This document shows positions 51,246 through 59,863 of a stretch of 64,000 nt of DNA, piece by piece. Positions within the stretch are counted from its first letter, which is position 1; the number at the start of each line of letters is the position of its first letter. A program made the translations under genes and the position numbers. Origin of the DNA: Flavobacteriaceae bacterium (GTDB lineage Bacteria > Bacteroidota > Bacteroidia > Flavobacteriales > Flavobacteriaceae); the NCBI GenBank assembly GCA_024743095.1, contig JANSXF010000019.1:1-64000 (forward strand), given 5' to 3'. Below the pieces are notes generated by a model that was not told the DNA's origin, ran no database searches, and worked only from the letters and a program-made list of their open reading frames with translations.

Positions 51246-51977
51246 TTAAATCAAATTTCTTCCTCTTTCTCCAGGATAAAATTCATGGACCGGATCACTT
51301 TGCCAGAATTCTTTGGTCTCCACATCCAACATGGTCAATCCACCCATAAAGGCCGCTCCGGTATCCACGTTCCAAACATTGGCTCTCTTCTGGGGTTCCA
51401 CAAACTCCCTTTTGGATATTGGGGTATGGCCAATAAATACTTCCTTGTAATGTGTCAATCGCTTGGGAAACTTGGAATCGGTCGGTTCCAACTTGGGGTC
51501 GAGGGCGGTAGCAAGCTCCCACAAGGTCCGGTCCCAATAAAACGACTGTTGAAAGTACTCATAGTCTATCCCTTTTAGATTCGTATAGCCAGCATGAAGA
51601 TATAAGCGGTTATCCTCTGCGAGATGATAGTTTTTCAAACCTTCATAAAAATCAAGGTGCATTCTCCACTTTTCCTTATCGGCATTTAAATAGGAATCCC
51701 TAGTCGCCGTGCCCCCATGGGCCAGCCATTGTGGGTTTTCCTTTTGATCTATAAGCCAGGCTTTACACAGCTCATCATGGTTTCCTCTTATAAAAGTACA
51801 TGTGTACCCACTTTGCAATTGAATCAAAAAATCGATGGTCTCCACTGCTGTACTCCAGCCATCAACATAATCGCCCAAAAAAATAACATGATCCTCCGGG
51901 GTAACCTTGGCCCTGTCCATCAATTGTTCCAAAGCCCTGACCCCAGAATGTATATCGCCCACTACCAGTGTTCGCAT
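51246..51977 (-). CDS. Calcineurin-like serine/threonine phosphatase-type protein
   Basis: Metallophosphoesterase of 243 residues from the chosen ATG. All the canonical motifs are present: GDIHSG (metal 1), GDYVDGW (both metals), RGNHDE and a late GHTPISKR. LHAGYTNLKG is the HAG motif. The type resembles bacterial PPP phosphatases and ApaH-like nucleotidases; the target is not predictable. The ATG 42 bp upstream (MGQCFVCNIAKNF) is possible, but homologues start at MRTLVVGDIH. Confidence 0.9.
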   Translation of the reverse strand: MRTLVVGDIHSGVRALEQLMDRAKVTPEDHVIFLGDYVDGWSTAVETIDFLIQLQSGYTCTFIRGNHDELCKAWLIDQKENPQWLAHGGTATRDSYLNADKEKWRMHLDFYEGLKNYHLAEDNRLYLHAGYTNLKGIDYEYFQQSFYWDRTLWELATALDPKLEPTDSKFPKRLTHYKEVFIGHTPISKREFVEPQKRANVWNVDTGAAFMGGLTMLDVETKEFWQSDPVHEFYPGERGRNLI

Positions 51978-52080
51978 AGAAAAGTTTTTGGCAATATTAC
52001 ACACAAAACACTGGCCCATGAAAAATCATGGTGGCTTTATAACGCATTTAACCTAGAATTCAAATAAACCTAACTGTTTT

Positions 52081-52112
52081 TTGGACATGGTATTATTTTC
52101 TATGTACCTTAG
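52081..52112 (+). promoter_or_regulatory. Promoter of the fructokinase-amylosucrase operon
   Basis: TTTTTTG (52077-52083) followed after 21 bp by TACCTTAG (52105-52112), one base from TAnnTTTG, with spacing right for a flavobacterial -33/-7 pair and 17 bp before the ATG. Confidence 0.45.
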
Positions 52113-52129
52113 AATATTCCGAAAACACT

Positions 52130-53074
52130 ATGAAGAAAGTTTACTGCATCGGCGAAGTGTTGATAGATTTTGTCGCCGAACGACAAGGAAGCGACCTTTC
52201 CAAAGCGAACCAATTCACTAAAAAAGCAGGTGGAGCACCGGCCAACGTTGCTTGCGCCATTTCAAAATTGGGAGGGAATGGAATCTTTATAGGGTGTGTT
52301 GGGGACGATCCTTTTGGCAAGTTCCTTTTGGAAACTTTAAAAAATGAAGGTGTCGATGTTTCGTTGGCACAACTATCCGATACGTTTACAACACTAGCCT
52401 TTGTTTCCCTCTCGGGGGATGGGGAACGTGATTTTGTTTTTAGCAGGGGAGCCGATAAAGAACTCAAATACAATCCCGATCTAAGAAAAAACCTTCCGGG
52501 GAACATTCTTCATTTGGGTGCGGCCACTGCACTTTTGGGAGGATCATTGGAAAAAACATATGGCAAGTATCTTTTTGATGGATTGACCAAGGATATGTTC
52601 ATCTGTTTCGATCCAAACTTTAGAGGCGACCTTTGGAAAGATGGAAAGGAGGCCTTTATTAAAAAATGCATGCCCTTTGTTGAAAAATCCCATTTGTGCA
52701 AGTTTAGTTCCGAAGAGGCCCAACTTATTTCAGGGAAGCAGGATCTATATGAGGCCTGCGACGCATTGCACAAAATTGGGACCAAAATAATTACCGTGAC
52801 CATGGGCAAGGAAGGTACCTTATTGAGCATGAAGGGCACTAAGAAAATCATTCCGAGCGTGAAAGTAACCCCCGTTGATACCACAGGAGCAGGTGACGCT
52901 TTTATAGGTTGCTTGTTGTACCAAATTTCGGATTTGGGCAATTTTGAACCAGTTTTCGAAGATTTTTCCTTGGTGGAGAACATGGTGGCCAAAGCCAACA
53001 AGGCGGGAGCCATTACCACTACAAATTATGGTGCCATTGTGGCCCTGCCTACCAAAGAACAGCTCGAAAAGTAG
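52130..53074 (+). CDS. PfkB-family carbohydrate kinase (fructokinase)
   Basis: Ribokinase-fold sugar kinase of 314 residues that phosphorylates fructose to fructose-6-phosphate. The N-terminal CIGEVLIDF and KAGGAPANVACAISKLGG motifs bind the sugar; DTTGAGDAFIGCLLYQI contains the catalytic Asp and the anion hole. Specificity for fructose is inferred from its pairing with the amylosucrase gene, which starts at the next base after this stop. The product feeds directly into glycolysis (pgi lies at 3.6-5.3 kb). Confidence 0.9.
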   Translation: MKKVYCIGEVLIDFVAERQGSDLSKANQFTKKAGGAPANVACAISKLGGNGIFIGCVGDDPFGKFLLETLKNEGVDVSLAQLSDTFTTLAFVSLSGDGERDFVFSRGADKELKYNPDLRKNLPGNILHLGAATALLGGSLEKTYGKYLFDGLTKDMFICFDPNFRGDLWKDGKEAFIKKCMPFVEKSHLCKFSSEEAQLISGKQDLYEACDALHKIGTKIITVTMGKEGTLLSMKGTKKIIPSVKVTPVDTTGAGDAFIGCLLYQISDLGNFEPVFEDFSLVENMVAKANKAGAITTTNYGAIVALPTKEQLEK

Positions 53075-54994
53075 ATGAACCAAACCAGATTACATAGGCT
53101 ACTGCCCAAAAAAGGGAAGAAAGACCAAGACCTCTTTGATCAGCGATTGGCCACTAACCTTACCTTGATCCAAAAGCAGTTCTTTTCCCTTTATCCTGAA
53201 GAACGTTACGAAAAACAGTTCCAAAAACTATTGGAATTGCTTCCCAAGTTATTTGCGGAGCGGCCCCAAGCATTACGAAGGCAGGATTTGGAACGGTTGT
53301 ATTTGGGCAATTGGTACCAGTCCGAAAAGTTGATGGGGATGCAACTTTATGTAGAGCATTTCAATAAGGACTTAAAGGGACTGCAAGAGAAAATACCGTA
53401 TTTCAAAAAACTTGGGGTCAACTTTCTGCACCTAATGCCCATTACCACCCGGCCCAAAGGAGAAAGCGATGGAGGCTATGCCGTGAACAGCTATTTGGAG
53501 GTGGATAAAAAATACGGCTCCAAAGAAGATTTGTTGGAACTGACCAAGGCATTTCGCAAAAACGGCATTTATTTAATGCTCGATTTTGTGGTCAACCATA
53601 CCTCCAACGAATTCTCATGGGCCAAAAAGGCCAAGAAAGGGAACAAAACATATCAAGGGTACTACTACACTTACGAAGATTTTACCATTCCGGCCGAATT
53701 TGAAAAAAACCTGCCCGAGGTGTTCCCGGAAACCTCACCCGGCAATTTTACCTATAGCCCCGAAATGCAGAAATGGGCAATGACGGTCTTCAACAGCTAT
53801 CAATGGGACCTGAATTACACCAATCCCGAAGTATTTCTGGAGATGCTCACCAATTTGGTAAAGTTAACGGATATGGGCGTAGATGTGGTACGCTTTGATG
53901 CCCTTGCCTTTCTCTGGAAAAAAATCGGGACCATTTCCCAAAACCTACCTGAGGCGCACAACCTGATCTCCCTCTTCCGGATGTGCCTGCAAGTAGTGGC
54001 CCCGGGCACCATACTTTTGGCCGAGGCCATAGTGGCTCCCACGGACATTGTAGCATATTTTGGGGAAGAGGAAAAACAGGGCAATGAATGTGAAGTGGCC
54101 TACAACGCTTCTTTAATGGCACTATTATGGAATTCCATTGCTACCAAAAAAACGCAATTGCTCTATAAAAGTTTGATGCACGTCCCTGCTAAACCACAAG
54201 ATTGTACTTGGATCAATTATATCCGTTGCCATGATGATATTGGATTGGGATACGAGAACCACCTCATCCAAGAATTAGGGTGGAACCCCGGAATGCACCG
54301 AAAATTCTTGCTGGACTACTATTGCCAGCGATTGGATTGGTCCCCAGCCACCGGAATGCTTTTTATGTACAATCCCAAGACAGGCGATGGAAGGATAACA
54401 GGTAGTGCGGCCTCTTTATTGGGATTGGAAAAGGCCATCAAAACCAACGATGAAGACCTGTTGGAAGCAGCGGTGCGAAAAATTATTATGCTTCATGGCA
54501 TCACATTGGCTTTTGGAGGTATCCCACTGATATACGCAGGCGACGAAATTGGAACACTTAATGATTATTCCTTCCAAAAGGATGCATCCAAAAAAGGCGA
54601 CAGCCGGTGGTTGAACCGTCCCATGCAAGATTGGGAAACCATTTCAAAGTTGGACAATCAAGACTCTCCTCAATCCAAAATATTCCATGCGCTTCAAAGA
54701 CTCATCAAAATAAGAAAGGAAAATACCGTATTTGCGGACCACAATAACCTTGAGCTCTACCACCCAGGGAACGACCATATTCTTTCATTTGAGAGAACCC
54801 AAGACCGGACAGGGTTGTTGGTCATCTGTAATTTTGATGAAAACATTCAGGTCATCGATAGTAGTTGGGTCAAAAAATTGGGATATTTCAGTAAAGGAGA
54901 ACCCTTGGATTTGGTATCTGGCGAAAAAGTGGGAATGAACAGTGCTCTTTTGGAACTAATGCCCTACCAAATGCTCTGGCTCATGAAGTCCTAG
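53075..54994 (+). CDS. Amylosucrase-type GH13 enzyme (sucrose-active)
   Basis: Glycoside hydrolase family 13 protein of 639 residues of the amylosucrase/sucrose hydrolase type (GH13_4). The SDGGYAVNSYLEVDKKYGSK box distinguishes it from alpha-amylases. Catalytic residues are visible: nucleophile in VDVVRFDALAF, acid/base Glu in LLAEAIVAP, and Asp in INYIRCHDDIGLGYE. FVVNHTSNEFSWAKK is conserved region I. No signal peptide is seen, so it acts in the cytosol. It would cleave imported sucrose into fructose plus glucan or glucose; whether it mostly makes alpha-glucan or hydrolyses cannot be told. It is directly linked to the fructokinase. Confidence 0.92.
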   Translation: MNQTRLHRLLPKKGKKDQDLFDQRLATNLTLIQKQFFSLYPEERYEKQFQKLLELLPKLFAERPQALRRQDLERLYLGNWYQSEKLMGMQLYVEHFNKDLKGLQEKIPYFKKLGVNFLHLMPITTRPKGESDGGYAVNSYLEVDKKYGSKEDLLELTKAFRKNGIYLMLDFVVNHTSNEFSWAKKAKKGNKTYQGYYYTYEDFTIPAEFEKNLPEVFPETSPGNFTYSPEMQKWAMTVFNSYQWDLNYTNPEVFLEMLTNLVKLTDMGVDVVRFDALAFLWKKIGTISQNLPEAHNLISLFRMCLQVVAPGTILLAEAIVAPTDIVAYFGEEEKQGNECEVAYNASLMALLWNSIATKKTQLLYKSLMHVPAKPQDCTWINYIRCHDDIGLGYENHLIQELGWNPGMHRKFLLDYYCQRLDWSPATGMLFMYNPKTGDGRITGSAASLLGLEKAIKTNDEDLLEAAVRKIIMLHGITLAFGGIPLIYAGDEIGTLNDYSFQKDASKKGDSRWLNRPMQDWETISKLDNQDSPQSKIFHALQRLIKIRKENTVFADHNNLELYHPGNDHILSFERTQDRTGLLVICNFDENIQVIDSSWVKKLGYFSKGEPLDLVSGEKVGMNSALLELMPYQMLWLMKS

Positions 54995-56127
54995 GCGTAT
55001 CTTACCTTTCTCAATATGCGCTGCGATTCTTTTAAAGATTGGTACACATGGGTGTCGTAGGCCTTGAGCAATGCCCTGGAACTTTCCATTTTGTCCTTGG
55101 CCTCTTCAAATCCATTTAAATAACATATCAGATACGTTGCCGGCAAATGGGTAATATCTGAATGTTCCGAATCCGTCAACGGAATATGGCTTTCAAGTTT
55201 TTTTAAAAGTGCATTGTTGGTGTTGTATACGTGATACAATGTTTTTTTATCAAACTGTGGGGGTTCAAATATAAGCTTACTGCTGATGGTATATTTTCCA
55301 TTGTCAGAAAATGTAATGGTCATTTCCTCCAAGGGGTAATATTTTTGCTGGGACCCCAGGCCCAATTGTACATATTCCAATGTTTTGAAGGAATCATCAT
55401 CATAATCAATTGTGATTTCATCCAAAGCGGAATAGAACAATTTGACCTGCTCGTTGATCAATTCGATATCCACACGGGAATAATAGGTCTTTCCCTTTAC
55501 TTTTTTCTTGTTACCGGCCCAACAGACTACAAATTGCTCCTTGAAAACTTTGTAGTCACTCGTTAGGTCGGGATGTCTTGTATTGAAAAAGTTGATGACC
55601 GCATCCAAGGTGTACTCGATATTGTTGCGAGCGTGCTGTTCTATGGTGGCGACTTTTTCTGAATTGATGTCCTTAAGCTCTATTCCGTAGGCCTTCGGCA
55701 AACTGATGCTTCCTTCACGAAAGAAAACGGCCCCTCCATAATATTTCCAAATGTTCTTTCTCAGGGCACAGACCTTTCCGTTCGACCTAATGGTGACCAG
55801 ACCCACCACCTTGCCTTCGGGCAGATGGGGGAAGGGGATGTTCTCATAGGAAATCAGAGGCGGATTGTCCAAATAGGCGTTGACAAGGTTCTGGATTTTG
55901 CTGTCATCAAAAAAATCGACCCCAACAATTTTGTTGTCCTCATCCTCAACCCCGATCACGATAAAGGAATTGTTTTTGGGATTGCTGTTGGCCAAGGCAC
56001 AGACATGTTTTAAAAATTTGGCCTTGCCTTCCTTTTCACCAATGGATATAAAACGCTTTTTGTCGTAAAAACTATTCTCGTCGTTATGGGCCAATAAGTT
56101 TTTTACGAGCAGGCGTTTATTGATCAT
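54991..56127 (-). CDS. AlbA_2 (Schlafen-type) domain protein
   Basis: Protein of 378 residues with an N-terminal AlbA_2/Schlafen DNA-binding-like domain (about 20-170): GKAKFLKHVCALANSNPKNN, SFIVIGVEDEDNKIVGV, VGLVTIRSNGKVCALRKNIW. These domains occur in predicted transcriptional regulators and Schlafen-like nucleases. The C-terminal half (about 180-378) has no recognised family. Its stop overlaps that of amylosucrase tail to tail at CTAG; upstream its ATG overlaps the SDR stop. Confidence 0.8.
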   Translation of the reverse strand: MINKRLLVKNLLAHNDENSFYDKKRFISIGEKEGKAKFLKHVCALANSNPKNNSFIVIGVEDEDNKIVGVDFFDDSKIQNLVNAYLDNPPLISYENIPFPHLPEGKVVGLVTIRSNGKVCALRKNIWKYYGGAVFFREGSISLPKAYGIELKDINSEKVATIEQHARNNIEYTLDAVINFFNTRHPDLTSDYKVFKEQFVVCWAGNKKKVKGKTYYSRVDIELINEQVKLFYSALDEITIDYDDDSFKTLEYVQLGLGSQQKYYPLEEMTITFSDNGKYTISSKLIFEPPQFDKKTLYHVYNTNNALLKKLESHIPLTDSEHSDITHLPATYLICYLNGFEEAKDKMESSRALLKAYDTHVYQSLKESQRILRKVRYA

Positions 56128-56879
56128 AGTTGTTTGTTCACAATGGTGCTGCTGGCCTGTGCAGTGGGCATTACCACCAGGTCGGCAATGTTCACGTGGT
56201 AGGGCCGGGTGACCACAAATAGGATAATATCCGCTATGTCCTCGGGCCTTAAGGGTTGAAATCCTTTATACACATTTGACGCCCTTTCGGAATCCCCCTT
56301 AAAGCGGACATCGCTGAACTCGGTTTCCACCAACCCTGGGTTTACGGCACCCACTCGGATACCATAGGCGTTCAAATCTATCCGCATGCCTTGGTTTATG
56401 GCGTCCACGGCATGCTTGCTGGCACAGTAGACATTCCCGTTTGGGTAAACCTCCTTGCCCGCTGTGGAACCAATATTGATGATATGCCCGGATTTGCGTT
56501 CCGTCATTTGAGGGATGACCGCCTTGGACATATAGAGCAATCCCTTTACGTTGATATCCAACATGGCATCCCAATCATCAGGGCTGCCCTTGTCTATCGG
56601 ATCCAAACCATGGGCATTGCCCGCATTGTTGACCAAAATGTCTACCTCTGAAAATTCCTCGGGCAAACTTTCTATGGCCGAGAATACATCTCCGCGATTT
56701 CTAACATCAAAATTGAGCGTGAAAATTGCGGTGTCCCTTCCCAGCTGGTTTTGTAATTCCTTGAGTCTTTCCTCCCGTCGTCCACAGAGTATCAAATTGA
56801 AACCTTGCTTTGCAAAAAGCTCCGCGGTCGCCTTTCCAATTCCACTCGTTGCCCCCGTTATCAGTGCTGTTGTCGTCAT
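56124..56879 (-). CDS. SDR-family NAD(P) oxidoreductase
   Basis: Classical short-chain dehydrogenase of 251 residues similar to E. coli YdfG (3-hydroxy acid/serine dehydrogenase). The cofactor motif ALITGATSGIGKATAELF, the NAG motif in ILVNNAGNAHGLDP, catalytic Ser region IINIGSTAGKEVYPNG, and the YxxxK pair in VYCASKHAVDAINQG are complete. The substrate is not assigned. It overlaps the AlbA_2 gene by four bases and follows the aldo/keto reductase gene closely on the same strand. Confidence 0.9.
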   Translation of the reverse strand: MTTTALITGATSGIGKATAELFAKQGFNLILCGRREERLKELQNQLGRDTAIFTLNFDVRNRGDVFSAIESLPEEFSEVDILVNNAGNAHGLDPIDKGSPDDWDAMLDINVKGLLYMSKAVIPQMTERKSGHIINIGSTAGKEVYPNGNVYCASKHAVDAINQGMRIDLNAYGIRVGAVNPGLVETEFSDVRFKGDSERASNVYKGFQPLRPEDIADIILFVVTRPYHVNIADLVVMPTAQASSTIVNKQL

Positions 56880-56891
56880 TTTGAAATTTTA

Positions 56892-57764
56892 CTATGGAAC
56901 ATCATGTCCTTGGGCCGCCACTAAAAGGGTGAACCAATCCTGAAGTTCCAAATCTATTTTTGCGGCCGCGGCCGATTGTTCGATTCTTTTCTTGTTCGTT
57001 GTTCCAATCACAGGATGAACATGGGCGGGATGTTTCAATATCCAAGCCAAGAGCAATTGGCTTTCATTTGCGCCATATTTATCCATTAAGGGCCTCATGG
57101 CCTCATTTATCCGCCCAACTTGTTCGTCGGTTTCCCTAAAAAAGCTCCCCAATGGACTCCATGCCATGGCCATTCTTTTATTGGAAATACAATCATCAAA
57201 AGTTCCATCGTACATAGGGTCGTGGTGCGTTAGGGAAAACTCTACCTGGTTCCCTTCCACAGGAATGGCCTTTTCCAACATCGCCACTTGTGAGGTCGTA
57301 AAATTGGACACCCCAAATTGTTTGATCTTTCCACTATCCAGTAAATGCCGTGCAGCTTCCGCCATCTGGTCGGGATGCATCAATGGACTTGGTCGGTGCA
57401 TTAAAAAGAGATCTAGATAATCCGTATGTAATTTTTTCAAGGACTCTTCGGCCGACCAGATAATATACTCTTTATTGTATTTGTAATGATTGACCTTGTT
57501 GTTCCTACCTCGGGTCATCTGGATGCCGCATTTGGTAATCAACTGGATATCTTCCCTGTTGATACCACTATTGGCATATGCCGCACCAAAATCCGCTTCC
57601 GTGGAGTAGCTCCCATATATGTCGGCATGATCAAAAGTGGTAAGGCCACATTCGATGCCATGGTACATTAAATCAATCATTTCCTTCCCGGAAAGTTTTT
57701 TGCCCCAACTTCCCCAAGTCATTGCCCCCGATATAATGCGGGAAAATTTCGTTGTCTGTTCCAT
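56892..57764 (-). CDS. Aldo/keto reductase (YdhF-like)
   Basis: NADPH-dependent (alpha/beta)8 oxidoreductase of 290 residues. GLTTFDHADIYGSYSTEADF carries the catalytic Asp and Tyr, DLFLMHRPSPLMHPDQMAEA the His, IKQFGVSNFTTSQVAMLEKA and LAWILKHPAHVHPVIGTTNK the cofactor signatures. E. coli YdhF is the nearest well-known relative. The substrate is unknown. It heads the three-gene unit with the SDR and AlbA_2 genes, divergent from moxR across 159 bp in which no strong signal was seen. Confidence 0.9.
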   Translation of the reverse strand: MEQTTKFSRIISGAMTWGSWGKKLSGKEMIDLMYHGIECGLTTFDHADIYGSYSTEADFGAAYANSGINREDIQLITKCGIQMTRGRNNKVNHYKYNKEYIIWSAEESLKKLHTDYLDLFLMHRPSPLMHPDQMAEAARHLLDSGKIKQFGVSNFTTSQVAMLEKAIPVEGNQVEFSLTHHDPMYDGTFDDCISNKRMAMAWSPLGSFFRETDEQVGRINEAMRPLMDKYGANESQLLLAWILKHPAHVHPVIGTTNKKRIEQSAAAAKIDLELQDWFTLLVAAQGHDVP

Positions 57765-57923
57765 AAGCGTTGAAAGTATAAAATTAAACCCTTAAATCCT
57801 TCATAAAACTAGGGGTTTAGCGTTTTTTTTAACCATTAATTAACAGGTAGGTTTTAAATAAATTTTCATTTTGCACACCTTAGTAAAAACCCCGACCTTA
57901 ACACCAAACAATAAAAGTTTATA

Positions 57924-58925
57924 ATGGAAGAAAACACTACTATTGATATTAGTGCTGTGAATGAGAAAATTGCCCAAGAAAGCGCTTTTATTGACCTTTT
58001 AAGGGTTGAAATGAACAAAGCGATAGTAGGGCAGAACCACATGGTGGAACGTCTGTTGATAGGCCTTTTGGGAAAAGGGCATATTCTGCTCGAAGGTGTG
58101 CCCGGATTGGCAAAGACTTTGGCCATAAATACATTGGCGAAAGCTGTGAAAGGCAGTTTCAGCAGAATACAGTTTACTCCGGATCTTTTGCCGGCCGACG
58201 TTATTGGTACCTTGATCTACAATATCAAAGAGAACGATTTCTCCATTAAAAAAGGGCCCATCTTTGCCAATTTCGTTTTGGCCGATGAGATCAACAGGGC
58301 CCCTGCAAAAGTACAGTCCGCACTCTTGGAGGCCATGCAGGAAAAGCAGGTGACCATTGGTGATGAAACCTTTATTCTGGACAGGCCCTTTTTGGTAATG
58401 GCCACACAAAACCCTGTGGAGCAAGAAGGCACCTATCCACTTCCAGAGGCACAAGTAGACCGATTTATGTTGAAAACTGTAATCGACTATCCAAAACTCA
58501 ATGAGGAACAACTCATCATTCGTCAAAATCTAAAAGGTGCAACCGAGGCCGTAAATCCCGTGGTTTCCTTGGAGCAGATTTTAAGGGCCCAAGAAACTGT
58601 TGGAGAGGTTTATATGGACGAGAAAATCGAAAAATATATACTCGACCTTATCTTCGCAACGCGTTATCCCGAAAAATATAATTTGGAAAGCCTAAAGCCA
58701 TTGATCAGCTTTGGGGCATCACCAAGGGGTAGCATCAACTTGGCCAAAGCCTCCAAGTGCTATGCGTTCATCAAGCGAAGAGGTTATGTGGTTCCCGAAG
58801 ATGTAAGGGCCGTAGTCCATGATGTACTGCGTCACCGTATCGGAATCACTTACGAGGCGGAGGCAGAAAATATTACTTCAGAAGAAATCATCAACAAGAT
58901 TGTAAACGAGGTAGAAGTGCCTTAG
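57924..58925 (+). CDS. MoxR-family AAA ATPase
   Basis: Chaperone-like AAA+ ATPase of 333 residues, first gene of the Bat aerotolerance operon. Walker A is in LEGVPGLAKTLAINTLAKA near 60, Walker B in VLADEINRAPAKVQSALLEA, and MATQNPVEQEGTYPLPEAQ is the MoxR sensor/lid signature. MoxR proteins help to assemble or activate partners with VWA domains such as the BatA/BatB proteins encoded just downstream. The 62-bp gap to the DUF58 gene is short enough for one operon. Confidence 0.93.
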   Translation: MEENTTIDISAVNEKIAQESAFIDLLRVEMNKAIVGQNHMVERLLIGLLGKGHILLEGVPGLAKTLAINTLAKAVKGSFSRIQFTPDLLPADVIGTLIYNIKENDFSIKKGPIFANFVLADEINRAPAKVQSALLEAMQEKQVTIGDETFILDRPFLVMATQNPVEQEGTYPLPEAQVDRFMLKTVIDYPKLNEEQLIIRQNLKGATEAVNPVVSLEQILRAQETVGEVYMDEKIEKYILDLIFATRYPEKYNLESLKPLISFGASPRGSINLAKASKCYAFIKRRGYVVPEDVRAVVHDVLRHRIGITYEAEAENITSEEIINKIVNEVEVP

Positions 58926-58996
58926 CGGTTCAATGTTTATCGGAAATAAGTAGCAATACTTTAACCAACCCGAAAACCTATTTTTTTTTGAACCAA

Positions 58997-59863
58997 ATGG
59001 ATACAAAGGAACTACTAAAGAAAGTACGCAAAATTGAAATCAAGACCCGACGTCTTTCCGACCATATTTTTGGTGGGGAATACCACTCTACGTTCAAAGG
59101 TCGGGGGATGACCTTCAGCGAGGTACGCCAGTATCAGTTCGGGGACGATGTGCGAAGCATTGACTGGAACGTGACCGCGCGTTACAACGAACCCTACGTA
59201 AAGGTATTTGAAGAAGAACGGGAGCTTACCATGATGCTGATGGTGGATGTGAGCGGGTCCGAGCTTTTTGGCACTTCCAACCAGTTCAAAAAAGAAATTG
59301 TCACCGAAATCTCTGCTACCCTCGCGTTTTCGGCACTTCAGAACAACGATAAGGTGGGAGTGATTTTATTTTCCGATGAAGTGGAACTTTTTATCCCGCC
59401 AAAAAAGGGGAAAAGCCACGTACTTAGAATTATTAGGGAATTGTTGGAGTTTCAGCCAAAAAGCAGTAAGACCAATCTGGCGGGGGCATTAAAGTTCCTC
59501 ACCAACGTGATGAAGAAAAAAGCCATTGTTTTTGTGCTCTCGGATTTTATCACCGATGATTACGACAATACCCTCCGCATTGTAGGCAATAAACACGACG
59601 TGACCGGCATACGGGTTTATGATCAGCGAGAAGAAACCATCCCAAACTTGGGAATGGTTCAAATGCAGGATGCCGAAACCGGTGAAATCCAATTGGTGAA
59701 CACCCAATCCAAGCAAGTGCGTTCAGCATACGGGCAACATTATAAGGACAAAGTAGCCTATTTCACCAACGCCTTCAATAAATCGGGGTGTGGTGTAATC
59801 AATTGTCGGGCGGACGAAAGTTACGTGAAAAAGCTATTGGGGTATTTTAAACGAAGAGGATAA
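58997..59863 (+). CDS. DUF58/VWA-like protein
   Basis: Protein of 288 residues, the usual partner of MoxR. VRQYQFGDDVRSIDWNVTAR is the DUF58 core signature. The MIDAS-like DxSxS is in MMLMVDVSGSELFG. It is predicted to be soluble and membrane-peripheral. The ORF-track start is a TTG in the T-run; the ATG nine bases later is used. It overlaps the next gene by one base (TAATG). Confidence 0.92.
   Translation: MDTKELLKKVRKIEIKTRRLSDHIFGGEYHSTFKGRGMTFSEVRQYQFGDDVRSIDWNVTARYNEPYVKVFEEERELTMMLMVDVSGSELFGTSNQFKKEIVTEISATLAFSALQNNDKVGVILFSDEVELFIPPKKGKSHVLRIIRELLEFQPKSSKTNLAGALKFLTNVMKKKAIVFVLSDFITDDYDNTLRIVGNKHDVTGIRVYDQREETIPNLGMVQMQDAETGEIQLVNTQSKQVRSAYGQHYKDKVAYFTNAFNKSGCGVINCRADESYVKKLLGYFKRRG

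Noticed and set aside
54991-56127. AlbA_2 protein as part of a defence island
   Set aside because: Neighbours are an SDR and an aldo/keto reductase with no nuclease, helicase or toxin; no support for defence.
57780-57835. AAACCC..GGGGTTT hairpin before moxR
   Set aside because: Only 6 bp of stem, a large loop and no matching T-run in the right place.
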